A stretch of DNA of 64,000 nt, taken from Phytophthora sp. 'mugwort'. Lineage: Eukaryota > Oomycota > Peronosporomycetes > Peronosporales > Peronosporaceae. The stretch lies in assembly GCA_033558025.1 (NCBI GenBank), contig JAUCEF010000003.1:1824001-1888000 (forward strand), in the 5' to 3' direction. This document shows, one piece after another, positions 33,756 to 43,655 of the stretch (its first letter is position 1; every line of letters starts with the position of its first letter). The notes beneath the pieces were generated by a model that was not told where the DNA came from, did no database searches, and saw only the letters and a program-made list of their open reading frames with translations. Position numbers and translations under genes: made by a program.

Positions 33756-34961
33756 GAAGTTGAGGCCAAACGGTCATCGGTTGAGCGGCCCACGGCACTT
33801 CCGACACATATTGCATCCTCCTTTGCCTCGAATAATAAACCTCGCAAGCGTCCCAATTATCTTGAGCACGGTGAACGCTGCCGTATCATCAGGCGCGTCG
33901 ATCGAGGAGAAAGTCAAGCCTCGTTGGCTCGGGAGTTTGGTGTCACGCGTGCTGCTATTTGTCAATTGTACAAGAAGCGGGAAGCGATTCTCGCGCGTGG
34001 GGAACCCGAACGAGGTTCAGACGCACCGTCTCCTGTTTCAGAGGCCCAAGTGACTCCAGCTCGACATTTGGATAGGCCATGTCCAGCAATTTTCAACGGA
34101 GGCGAAACCCAACGAGACCTTCTACCTGGCCAACGAGGCAAAGGAAAGGCAAGACTCGCTCTCTCGACGATTGAGGCACAGTCGAGCACGCTTAAGCTGC
34201 TAGTGAGCACCCTGAAAAGCTCTAGGTGCAGCTCAGCTGCTTTCGAACGTGCAGCAGCTCGACTGACCTTGTACGTAGCGAATGGAAATTGGCATAATTT
34301 GACGTGCTAGTGGCTAACATGTGTGGTGTTGCTAGTATTCTCATTGAAGAGGCATTTGCGCATTATGATGAGCAAGCTAGAGAGGACATCAAAGCCGGGG
34401 TTCGAACTGCCAATGCCTCCGACTTTGGATTTTGTGGGATCATGTTAGGAGGTGAAAGTAGTTGTTTTCTGCCGGCACTTCTGCAGATCGACACGAAAGC
34501 GCAGTCTGGTAGGGATGATACAGGATACTACAGACAACGAATTTGGACTAACGTTATTATCATTTTGGACTAACTTTATTATCGGTAGGACAAATTCATG
34601 TGAAGGCTAACCGAGAGGACCGCACAAGTTGGCAGCTGGCGTATCTCGACGTACCAGATAGTATCACCCGCCAGAGAATTCTTCTTTTTTCCACCTCTGG
34701 AAACGGTGGCGCAGAGTGCAAGGCAATCGAGGTTGGCTTAATCGTCCTAAGTAACTTCCTGATTCTGTTGACGCTCACACCAAAATTGTAACATTGCAGG
34801 CCCTTCGAAGTATTGGCGTGCAAGAGTACAGCATCACGTTGGTTATGGTCGTGTGCTCCATGGCTGGCTACGACGAAATATCGACTCGATACCCAAGTGC
34901 GAATGTACATGTAGCTTCGTTTGATCCACCAAGTAGGAGTTTACTAACGCGATTTGCATGA
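33660..34961 (+). CDS. Helix-turn-helix protein with a uracil-phosphoribosyltransferase-like domain
   Basis: Spliced model from an ATG at 33660: introns 34271-34335 (GTACGT..CTAAC..CTAG), 34509-34588 and 34732-34799; every junction keeps frame. Exon 1 carries, around residues 55-115, YLEHGERCRIIRRVDRGES then QASLAREFGVTRAAICQLYK, a psq/CENP-B-like helix-turn-helix. Exons 2-4 resemble the second half of UPRTase: WQLAYLDVPDSITRQRILLF, CKAIEALRSIGVQEYSI and YPSANVHVASFD align with the P-loop/flank of Upp. However, the PRPP-binding DPMLATGGS-type loop reads FSTSGNGGAE (no Asp), and the uracil-binding GLGD tail is absent, so it is probably not an active enzyme. The end is at 34959-34961, or after a further short 36-nt intron at about 35061. 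The true start is uncertain, since the 5' part overlaps an old gene on the other strand. It is the only uninterrupted multi-exon gene in this transposon-rich part. Confidence 0.6.
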
Positions 34962-36860
34962 CAAACAGATATCATGATAATCCTGGCCACTATTGACGAC
35001 GAATGGGAACTTGAAGAAGGTCTGCACCTTCCTACTAGTGTATCTCGCTCAATTAAGAATTAGTGAGAACACCAACGACGCAACTGTAGAATAGCCAGAA
35101 TGTTTATCGAGAGACAAATAGAACTTGGTTGTAAACATCAAGAGTAACCTGGTCGCGATAACCTTGAACGATGCAGTTCTGTCTGAAGTCGTCTTCGTCG
35201 CAAATTACTCGGCAACGCCATTCCAGCTGCACCAAACGAGACCCCCCCACTACGTCGGTGAGCTCCACAGGTACCTACCATTAAACACCGCCCGCAAGAA
35301 ATAAAACGAGCATTAGCTTTGGTACACGTCCACGAGAAGATCCACAACCTTACTGCAAGTTTCAAAACAATCCACGCCCCTCAATTATGTTACTTGTGGT
35401 GGAGGTTGACCCATTCCCACCCTTGCAACCTTGGCATAGTTTCTCGCCCAGAATGGCTCTTAACACCTCTCGTCTAGAAGGATTATTACGACCAGAAGTC
35501 ATCCTTATTGCAATGAAAGCCGCACGAGTTCGAAATGTCAGCACCGTCCGAAGGAGAAACCCTCCGTAGATTTGGAACATCACTTGACGGGGCATTATAG
35601 ACAACAGCGTACATCACAGTTCGCAGAAGCAACTCTGGGTCGCTCTTAGAGCAACTCCCTCGGCATTCTTTGTTCACGCCGTGCCACCTGCTTAATATCG
35701 TGTGTCACCTGCCAGTGGTCATCGGTCGTCATCACGCTGACTCGTGCAGCGCTCGAGGGAGAGCGTAGTAGAGTGCAACTACCAAGTTCACGCGCGACCC
35801 AATGGCGAAAAAAAGCAGTCGTGATGGTTGAATTTGAGCACCAATTCCAATGGAAGGCTGTAAAAGCGTCGGGTACAGGAACTGCACCGTATCCCGCGTA
35901 AAAGCCAAGTTAATCTCTACGTTAGCATGCAGCGTGATGATGCATCAACAATCGATCCTTGGGATCTACAAGACGGAGGATGGGCAGCTTAACCTTTAGT
36001 CTGTCGTGGAATGTCGTGTACTTCTCCCACTGGTCCAGGAAAAATTGGATCCCCTGAAAGCCTCGACAGATGACATCATCCCGGAAAACACTACAGTAGT
36101 CGTGAAGCGTTCCGTGGTTGCTCTACGACCTCCGTTAGCCGGGTCATATCCGTGGGAAAGCTGCAGAAAGTACCTGCTAGAGCGGTCCAGAGCGACACTG
36201 GAGCTGTTTGTATGCCACAATAGCGTGACGGAGTCGCGCAGCAGTCTCGACCGCTAAACTAAGCGATGTCAGCTTTAGTATACGAATAAACCCATCTTAC
36301 CGTCGAATCCTGCAGCTCGAAGCGTCTCGTTCTGGTTTGTTAATGGCGTCGCGATGTGCAGTTGTGGGATTGGCAACGACGTCTTGGTGCCCCCACGAAA
36401 AACGCTCAGCGCTAGCCCACGGGCGAAACGTCGAGCGAGTTGGCGAGCGGTGTCGGTCTCTTGCAGATCGCGCTTTGACGGGAGTGACAACGGGCCTCTA
36501 AAGATCCGCAGCATGACCACCGATACCCGGTAATGGCTTCAAACAAGAAAGCAAGAGGTGGCTGCTATGAACGTTAATACCGAAGCCTTTGGAATGTTGT
36601 GTGCGTTTTCTTTTTTCGTTTTTTCTCCTAGCAATTAATTGTGTCTGCATAAGCTTCTTTTTATGTACTCAAAATATGGCTGTGGAGACTAAAAACCAGA
36701 ACAGCATCCGAAAAAAACAGATAAAACACACAGCGGAGCATGTGTCAATGCAACTTGTGGAGAGTAAAAAACGAGAACAGCGTACGAAAAACAGATAAAA
36801 CACACAGCGGAGCATGTGTCAAGGCTACTGTAAGCTACTTTCATCAGTAACGTAGGGTTC
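34962..36860 (-). other. Decayed fragments, mostly unidentified
   Basis: No intact gene. Minus strand 36080-35940 reads FFLDQWEKYTTFHDRLKVKL then PILRLVDPKDR, a coherent block that recalls the C-terminal domain accompanying oomycete bZIP factors; this is a weak recollection only. Other coherent minus-strand bits: 36520-36275 (DTARQLARRFARGLALSVF) and 35604-35362 (GRNNPSRREVLRAILGEKL, CQGCKGG). 36710-36820 carries a duplicated phrase, CAGATAAAACACACAGCGGA followed by GCATGTGTCAA, 81 bp apart. Confidence 0.3.
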
Positions 36861-37370
36861 CTACACGTCCTCGATCCACTTGTTCTCCTCGAGAATCTTC
36901 TGCTGCTCCTCCTCCGTGAATTCCTCTATAATGCCGAAGGTGGCTCGGATCTCCTCGGGCGTCTTGCCCTTTATCATGCAGGCCACCTTGGCGCACGACA
37001 AGTCCAGCAAACTCTTGATGTCCATGTAGTTCGCAGCCAGGATGAGCGCGAAGAGAAGCTCGTGGTCCTCCAAGTCCACGAATTTGGCGTCCCACTCGTC
37101 CACGAAGTCGCCGAGAATGTTACTCTTGAGAGGTTTCTGAATCTCGGCCATGGGCGCGTCATGGTGGTGGCGACAGAACTCGACAACCTTGGCCAGCACG
37201 TGGCTCTTGACGTTAGGCAGCGGAATCTCCTGCGCTTCGTCGCCCTGCTCCTGATCGTCAGCTACCAACGTCTTCACCAGCTCGCTCATCACGGCTACGG
37301 ACGCGTCCACCTCGAATGCGTCGCCGTCCATCGACACAAGCTTCACCTTCGTCTCCGTCGAGGGTGCCAT
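36861..37370 (-). CDS. SKP1: SKP1 adaptor of SCF ubiquitin ligases
   Basis: Intact single-exon 169-residue protein. It bridges cullin-1 and F-box proteins in SCF E3 ligases. Residues 6-75 form the BTB/POZ-like Skp1 N-terminal fold (VKLVSMDGDAFEVDASVAV, then IPLPNVKSHVLAKVVEFC with HHHDAP), and residues 110-165 the C-terminal F-box-binding helices (LLFALILAANYMDIKSLLD, CAKVACMIKGKTPEEIRAT, FGIIEEFTEEEQQKILEEN). Length is normal. The end is WIEDV rather than the more usual WCEE-type ending. Start supported by the standard Skp1 N-terminus. It is a housekeeping gene standing beside the PX inverted repeat. Confidence 0.97.
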   Translation of the reverse strand: MAPSTETKVKLVSMDGDAFEVDASVAVMSELVKTLVADDQEQGDEAQEIPLPNVKSHVLAKVVEFCRHHHDAPMAEIQKPLKSNILGDFVDEWDAKFVDLEDHELLFALILAANYMDIKSLLDLSCAKVACMIKGKTPEEIRATFGIIEEFTEEEQQKILEENKWIEDV

Positions 37371-37480
37371 CTTGCTGGCTTCTTTGGAGTTGACTCGTGT
37401 AAGTTTATCGCAGCTTAAGCGAGAGACGGTGGAACAGTCATGTGGACCACACTATTCAATGTAAACAAATCATGTAGTCT

Positions 37481-37733
37481 GAAAAGAGCTGCAGACTGTG
37501 ACGCCGTTTACTGTATACGGCTACATCGATGGTAACATGGGATCAAGAAGGTGAAAAGGCTCCAGGACCAGAGACAACAGCGCTCTTGATCGACTCTGCT
37601 ACCCATTCGTGGCCGAGAAAGGAAGTAAGTAAGAATAGACTATCTGCTACATCGAGCAATCCATTAAACATAAAGTATTTCACTGTTTATTAATGATGAT
37701 GCTTATCGTAGGCTAGCTATCCGTGGTGATTGT
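37481..37733. repeat. Outer, diverged part of the PX inverted repeat, left arm
   Basis: The SKP1-PX intergenic DNA is homologous in inverted orientation to 40636-40874, at roughly 75-80 percent identity by eye with small indels (shared words include GGGTAGCAGAGT, AAGAGCGCTG.TGTCTC and CAGCTCTTTTCA, read on the right-arm strand). The sharp rise to near identity begins at 37734. Confidence 0.7.
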
Positions 37734-38413
37734 GTATTCAGACTTGCAGTATCTTTTGCATCCACGACCATCATACACAACGAATTCTCTTCGCAATTCT
37801 CCTCATAGCCGCTACCGTCTGACCTGAACGACGCCAAAGAATTGCGTGTGCTTTGATCCGAGCTGCCTCCCGACATCGCTATCGCCATTGAAATTTCCGG
37901 CAGCTTGGAATTTTTGCCCAGTATAAAGACGGCGAAGTCGTAACAGACGCCATGCTGTAACAGATTGCAACCTTGATTGCCTCTATTCACTAGCGAAGCT
38001 TGAAGCGTCCTCAGGATTCGGATGAGAGACTGTCGGCGCGCCTCTATTGTCCGCGGCGCGTTGGCGGCGAGCAGTTTGGGCTTGGGGAAGTGATTCTTCA
38101 CGACCGAGCGGAGCCACTTGCACTCGGCAGGGCACACGTGACCCGGCCGCAGTCTACGGAGCAGCTGCTTGCGGAAGCGACGGTAAGCGTCGAACGGGTG
38201 GCTGACAGTCCAGGCGATCTCTGGACAACAGGGTGGCGTGTACGTGGCATGCACTTCGTAGTGCATTGCACTGCCGTTGGCGACGGTCTGCATGCGGAGT
38301 TGAAGGTGCTCAAACCACGCTGTTGCCTCGGGGAGCTCAATTGATGACGCACGCTTGCGATGATACCCGGAAAAGTTGATAATCGGTGTGTTACACGTTG
38401 AAGTGATGCCCAT
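37703..38413 (-). CDS. PX-domain protein, copy A
   Basis: Intronless, 236 residues. The core has the phox-homology pattern: WTVSHPFDAYRRFRKQLLRR (the R-[R/Y]-F phosphoinositide motif), then PAECKWLRSVVKNHFPKPKL with the proline-rich loop, and EARRQSLIRILRTLQASLV. PX domains bind phosphoinositides on endosomal membranes, so a membrane-linked signalling or sorting role is likely but not shown. The C-terminal 60 residues are Ser-rich and acidic with no known domain. Copy B at 39956-40675 is identical in almost every residue up to SLNT; I note three differences (Ile/Thr, Leu/Phe, Glu/Asp). The ends then differ (QSPRIASLR versus NHQHTISRSVNK), exactly where the near-identical repeat arm ends. Confidence 0.88.
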   Translation of the reverse strand: MGITSTCNTPIINFSGYHRKRASSIELPEATAWFEHLQLRMQTVANGSAMHYEVHATYTPPCCPEIAWTVSHPFDAYRRFRKQLLRRLRPGHVCPAECKWLRSVVKNHFPKPKLLAANAPRTIEARRQSLIRILRTLQASLVNRGNQGCNLLQHGVCYDFAVFILGKNSKLPEISMAIAMSGGSSDQSTRNSLASFRSDGSGYEENCEENSLCMMVVDAKDTASLNTQSPRIASLR

Positions 38414-38861
38414 GCTGGCAATCGATGATCCGACCTCGAGGTGGCAAAAGCGGTTATGACAAGGCTGTCGGACGGCTGGGCGATTTCTGGATAAGCAGTC
38501 ATTCCGGCTTAAATGAGAAATGGGTGGTATCGTGTACCATCTTCAAAAGACACGGAAGCATATTCATAGTAAATGTATTGATGTGGGATTATGGAAAACC
38601 TTGTTAAAACCTATATGTGATTTGGGTTTTACGAGCAGCCGCCAGGAAAAAAGAATTTAAGCACAGCCAATCAGCGCCGATCTTACCGCTGAAGTGGCTG
38701 TCAGTAGTTTCTCAGGTCGGGCGGTCGACTTTAGAGCTCGCAGTGCTTCCAACGGATAGCGTGCACATTTTTCAGAGCGTGTAGGACTCACATGTGCTTG
38801 GCCGTCACTAGGATTATATGACTAACGGCAAGATAGATCAATCAAATTTGGAGTCAATTGA
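37734..38861. repeat. Left arm of a near-perfect large inverted repeat
   Basis: 1128 bp, the reverse complement of 39508-40635; paired coordinates sum to 78369 throughout, so no indel is present. About five differences were noticed. It contains nearly all of the PX copy A coding region plus about 450 bp upstream of it. Confidence 0.95.
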
Positions 38862-39507
38862 GGAAGGCTTGTCGGTAGAAGAAAACCGTGCAGTATCATT
38901 CTATATTTTGTTAGGTTAAATTAATCACCATTTTCCAGAAAAACACAGCGTGGACCTAGCAAGCATCTTGATCGAGTGAACGGATCGATAGTAATAATGG
39001 GTGGATTGTGAGGAGTCAAGTGCTTCTTTCACTTTCCACGACACCAATTCCTGTTTTGGACCGACTCACCAAATATCTCAGTATCGAGTCATCCACCGTT
39101 TGCCGAAGATTCCAAGTAGCTCCCGTTGGCTGATGATGTCTCGCAACTGGAACAAAGCTTGGAGCGGCTCAAATTCATATGGTTTTGGTCATTTGGACGA
39201 CCTTTATATTCAGCTTGAAATTATCAAGACAGGGTTCTCCAGCTGCATATTAACTCGTCGTCTTTTCTCAATCAAGCCCAAAGCTGAATTTTTCATACCG
39301 GTATTCGAAGGTTCGCCAATAAACTGTCATCTGCTTTGAGCCAGAAGCAAGGAGTCGATCGACGATACTGAAGTAAGCATTAGTGCGTCGTGAAAGTGCA
39401 GTGGGTCTGAGCACTGTTTCACTTTAAATTCGCTTAAGACGGTAGCGAGAAAAGCTCGTTGTATTGTTCCGGGGAGCTAGTGCTTTATTTGACCCCCGAT
39501 CCATTCT
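38862..39507. other. 646-bp unique spacer of the inverted repeat
   Basis: Lies between the divergent upstream regions of the two PX genes. A plus-strand frame at 39001-39339 starts with GTG and has no recognisable content. The spacer probably holds regulatory DNA only. Confidence 0.5.
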
Positions 39508-40635
39508 TCAATTGACTCCAAATTTGATTGATCTATCTTGCCGTTAGTTATATAACCCTAGTGACGGCCAAGCACATGTGAGTCCTACACGCTCTGAAAA
39601 ATGTGCACGCTATCCGTTGGAAGCACTGCGAGCTCTAAAGTCGACCGCCCGACCTGAGAAACTACTGACAGCCACTTCAGCGGTAAGATCGGCGCTGATT
39701 GGCTGTGCTTAAATTCTTTTTTCCTGGCGGCTGCTCGTAAAACCCAAATCACATATAGGTTTTAACAAGGTTTTCCATAATCCCACATCAATACATTTAC
39801 TATGAATATGCTTCCGTGTCTTTTGAAGATGGTACACGATACCACCCATTTCTCATTTAAGCCGGAATGACTGCTTATCCAGAAATCGCCCAGCCGTCCG
39901 ACAGCCTTGTCATAACCGCTTTTGCCACCTCGAGGTCGGATCATCGATTGCCAGCATGGGCATCACTTCAACGTGTAACACACCGATTATCAACTTTTCC
40001 GGGTATCATCGCAAGCGTGCGTCATCAATTGAGCTCCCCGAGGCAACAGCGTGGTTTGAGCACCTTCAACTCCGCATGCAGACCGTCGCCAACGGCAGTG
40101 CAATGCACTACGAAGTGCATGCCACGTACACGCCACCCTGTTGTCCAGAGATCGCCTGGACTGTCAGCCACCCGTTCGACGCTTACCGTCGCTTCCGCAA
40201 GCAGCTGCTCCGTAGACTGCGGCCGGGTCACGTGTGCCCTGCCGAGTGCAAGTGGCTCCGCTCGGTCGTGAAGAATCACTTCCCCAAGCCCAAACTGCTC
40301 GCCGCCAACGCGCCGCGGACAACAGAGGCGCGCCGACAGTCACTCATCCGAATCCTGAGGACGTTTCAAGCTTCGCTAGTGAATAGAGGCAATCAAGGTT
40401 GCAATCTGTTACAGCATGGCGTCTGTTACGACTTCGCCGTCTTTATACTGGGCAAAAATTCCAAGCTGCCGGATATTTCAATGGCGATAGCGATGTCGGG
40501 AGGCAGCTCGGATCAAAGCACACGCAATTCTTTGGCGTCGTTCAGGTCAGACGGTAGCGGCTATGAGGAGAATTGCGAAGAGAATTCGTTGTGTATGATG
40601 GTCGTGGATGCAAAAGATACTGCAAGTCTGAATAC
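39508..40635. repeat. Right arm of the large inverted repeat
   Basis: Partner of 37734-38861; contains PX copy B and its upstream 450 bp. Confidence 0.95.
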
Positions 40636-40675
40636 AAATCACCAGCATACGATAAGCAGAAGCGTCAATAAATAG
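39956..40675 (+). CDS. PX-domain protein, copy B
   Basis: 239 residues, intronless, divergently oriented to copy A across the unique spacer. It has the same PX motifs (YRRFRKQLLRRL, PKPKLLA, EARRQSLIRIL). The final 12 residues differ from copy A because the near-identical arm ends at 40635 inside the last codons. The frame is intact. The upstream 450 bp are shared with copy A, so the two are likely controlled alike. Confidence 0.88.
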   Translation: MGITSTCNTPIINFSGYHRKRASSIELPEATAWFEHLQLRMQTVANGSAMHYEVHATYTPPCCPEIAWTVSHPFDAYRRFRKQLLRRLRPGHVCPAECKWLRSVVKNHFPKPKLLAANAPRTTEARRQSLIRILRTFQASLVNRGNQGCNLLQHGVCYDFAVFILGKNSKLPDISMAIAMSGGSSDQSTRNSLASFRSDGSGYEENCEENSLCMMVVDAKDTASLNTNHQHTISRSVNK

Positions 40676-40959
40676 TGAAATACGTTTCACGTTTAAAATG
40701 GTCTGCTCGATGAAACAGATAGTTTACGTTGGCTAAGCTATCACTCTCCCCTTTCTGGCCCACGAAAGGGTAGCAGAGTAATTAAGAGCGCTGCTGTCTC
40801 GATTTTAGAGCTTGCCACCTTCTTCACTATCGATGCTGCCGATTAAACGGCGTTACAGTCTACAGCTCTTTTCATGCGGAGCTGAAGCGTGTCGAGCACG
40901 CCAGAATCGTCCGTATCAAACACTACCTCACCGTCCCCTGCCTCCCTCCGCCAGGAATC

Positions 40960-42104
40960 GCAACTTGGATGTACATATGGCACTTCGGGATGGATCAAAG
41001 CTTTCTGAACGTCACGAGTCTCTGTAGGTGAGTCAACCCTAGACTTGCACCGATTTTGCTACGTGTTCGTTGCGCTGTTATCTGACTAGGTTCGTTTGTT
41101 GTAGACGGTCTTTTGAGCAGCTTCTGGAGCGCTTTGCCAGTTTCTACCATATTCCGCTCTACACGCCGAAGGGCGGGCGCCCGAGGAAGCTCCGACAGCA
41201 TCACCAAGTGCTTGGGCTGCTGTTTGCGTTTTACGTCGGCTCGATGCAGCACAAGTCGTTGTGTTCAATATTTGGACTTCCACACTCAACGCTCAGTCGC
41301 GTTCTTGCAGATGCGGAACAAGCAGTGGGGGCCGCGGTAGTCGGGTTTCCGCCAGCCAGGATTGTTTGGCCCACCAGAAGGCCTTGGCACGTCTGACGGC
41401 GGGTCGGTCGTCCCTCCTGCCATTTACTTGGGGCTTTATTGACGGCAGAAATTATCCGATAATACGGGCGAATCTGACTCCCTTGTTTGTTTTATATTTG
41501 CACTGTTCTAATCGTGGCTACTGCTACGCCTACATTTATCGCATGCTGTAAGTTTAGGTTCAAGAGCCATCCCAGAAAGACATTCAAATGCCCACTACAA
41601 CGGGTGGTTGCATGCGGTCTACGTTACGGGTACATTGTGTTTCCGCGCGGACGGGCTTATTGTGTGGAGTAAGCACAATTGCCCCAGCAGCTGGAACGAC
41701 TCCGACACGAGCATTGAATTTCGCAAGCGGCTATTGGATCCTGTTTTAATCCAGATGCACGCTACGGTGTGATCGCTGAGATTGCCTTTCCTTGTGGTGC
41801 TGATATGGTCGGTCGTATAATGACACCTCTGAAGGAAGGCGATCTCAGCAGATTCGTGCCCTCTGTTCGCGCGGTAGCGCAAGAAAAGTCCGGGGCCATC
41901 ACCTTTGTTCGTCAGGCAGCGGAATGGGGAATAGGCTCCGCCGAAAAGGTGTATCGACGGCTCCTCCATCCTCTGCTGTACGACAAGGAGAGAAGAAAGT
42001 TGCGTCGGGACAATTTATTTAGACTAGCAAATTATCGAGTGCGTACCGTTGAGGTTAGTGAGATCCGCACTACATGGCTGTACGGAAGAGAGTATAACTT
42101 GTAA
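40960..42104 (+). pseudogene. PIF/Harbinger transposase (DDE_Tnp_4, HARBI1-like), broken
   Basis: The N-terminal piece NLDVHMALRDGSKLSERHES is followed by a probable intron at 41024-41104 (GTAGGT...TTGTAG), then RSFEQLLERFASFYHIPLY, PKGGRPRKLRQHHQVLGLL and FYVGSMQHKSLCSIFGLPHS. GFIDGRN near 41435 carries the first Asp; NAHYNGWLHAVYVTGTLCF and KHNCPSSWNDSD follow in another frame; VIAEIAFPCGADMVGRIMT stands where VxSDSAFP is usual, so the second Asp is lost; AAEWGIGSAEKVYRRLL keeps the Glu region. At least three frame changes. The frame 5' of 40960 lies in the PX-SKP1 intergenic homology and is probably not part of the gene. Confidence 0.85.
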
Positions 42105-42159
42105 ACTTGTAATTCGTGATAAGCACGCCTAGCTCGCTACACCCGTGTCGGCTTTTACT

Positions 42160-43253
42160 TCACTTCTTCTGGAAGGCCAATAGCAGCAGCAGCATTTGTT
42201 CATGGCGCTGACGAGCCTCGCTTCGATCCAGCGCCAACGTCTCCTCGAATCGGCGCTTGTTTTCTTCTCGTTCCAGCTCCCGGCGTGCCTCTTTCGCCAC
42301 GTCTTGTCTGCGTTGCTCCGCGGTCTGCGAGAAGAGCATCTTGTCTGCGTTTTTCAGCGGCTTCAGCTTCTTGACGACAAATCTTTCTCGTTCAGCCCGC
42401 TCACGTTTCTCAGCCTCAAAGCGTTCTTCCCGATCGGCCCTGCGTCGACTCTCTCCGGCTTCCACTCGACGATCGCTGTCTTTTTGTAGCATCAACGTCA
42501 TACGCATGATGTCGGCGCTCGCCGACGTCTGCTTACTCTCGGCCTCTTCAATCTCCCTTTGGATGTCGTCGATCCTCTGCTTGGCTCTCACACATCTGCC
42601 CTTCGCGATCGACGTGCTTGTGGTGGACCCATCCGCCCTCAAGCTATCCGTGTGTATGTTAAGCCGTTCTCGTTGAGGGAGTTGAGAGTCATAGTGGCGA
42701 CGTTGTCCCTGAAGACGCGAAGGTCCTGACCGCCGAGGCGGTTGCTCGCAATGTTAAGGTTGTGGTTTTTATCCACTTCTCTCGCGTCTTCTTCCGCTCT
42801 CCGTGGGTCTCGCTGAAGGGTGGGTCCGTCGGGCGAGGCAACTATAGGGATCGGTTCGCGTCTGGATGCACGTGGCCGTCCAGTACTCCGCAGCCCCTGT
42901 TGGCGCGCGACAGGAGTGGAGGCTGGCTGTGTATGGATGGATCGCGCAGTCTGTGTAGTACTGCTCTGGCACCCGCTGTCGGTTCTATCTGGTCCTTGTC
43001 CGGTTGCGGTTCCAAGCAAAGCGGCATCGTTAACGTCTCAGGTCTGAGCTCGATTCTGCGCTTGCGAAGCTGGCTCCTGGATACTGCCGTCCGCGCTATC
43101 GGCGTCGCCCTCTTCGTTATTGGAAACCTCTGGTTCAGACAAATCGTATAGAGCAGCGAGTGTTGCGTGAACCGGGCATATATTGGTTAGAATGACGCCA
43201 GGCAGGGATGTGGTGCCTGCGAAATCTCCGCCGGGCAGCTCAGCCGAGTCCAT
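42160..43253 (-). pseudogene. Coiled-coil protein convergent with the Harbinger transposase
   Basis: Three segments read as one old protein of about 360 residues: 43253-43038 and 43019-42639 lie in the same frame, interrupted by a TGA at 43038-43040, and a frameshift near 42640 leads into 42642-42160. The first part is acidic and Ser/Asp-rich; the last is a long Arg/Glu/Lys coiled coil (EERFEAEKRERAERERFVV) ending LLLLLAFQKK. It ends 55 bp from the transposase stop, tail to tail. Harbinger elements usually carry a second, DNA-binding ORF; this could be that partner, although no Myb-like domain can be read. Confidence 0.5.
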
Positions 43254-43389
43254 CGAATCACCAATCTCGGAAACGGCTGTGGCTGGGCGGGAGTCTGCAT
43301 CTTGGTGAGTTTGGCTTGCGCTTGGGTCGCCCCCCTCCTCGGTATTGCAAGTTTAATCAACACCCATTAATGCGGCCTAACCCTAGTGG

Positions 43390-43427
43390 TTAAACTTTTT
43401 TATGGTAGTTTTGGAAGGCACCCAGTG
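43390..43427 (+). repeat. 38-bp motif repeated at 46987
   Basis: 34 of 38 bases match 46987-47024 in the same orientation (TTATGGT[A/G]GTTTTGGAAG plus GCACCCA). Unknown origin; it may be a transposon end. Confidence 0.6.
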
Positions 43428-43655
43428 CAGGAGAGTAATAGCCGCTAGTAGACATCAAAATGACACCAGCAAACAGACACGACCGGCCACAAGCAAACAC
43501 TTTACTGCAAAAACAGGGCGACGCAAATCGCAGTGCTTTCCCCGACGGAGTTCGAAAAAGGAGTCAAACATCCCACGGGCTTATAAGCGCACAACGCTGT
43601 TGTCGTTCACACGCCAATTCAGAGAACCTGGACTTCTGCATCGTCGTAGCGATCG

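Noticed and set aside
34380..34420. B-box-like GGGGTTCGAACTG as a fourth tRNA
   Set aside because: No acceptor or D arm pairs around it; it lies inside exon 2 of the HTH-UPRTase-like gene.
39001..39339. 112-codon frame in the palindrome spacer
   Set aside because: Opens with GTG, has no ATG-led equivalent and no domain.
38425..39944. Identical 60-codon frames upstream of both PX genes (38425-38607 plus, 39762-39944 minus)
   Set aside because: The identity comes from the inverted repeat itself; the translation has no recognisable motif and overlaps the PX start region on the other strand.
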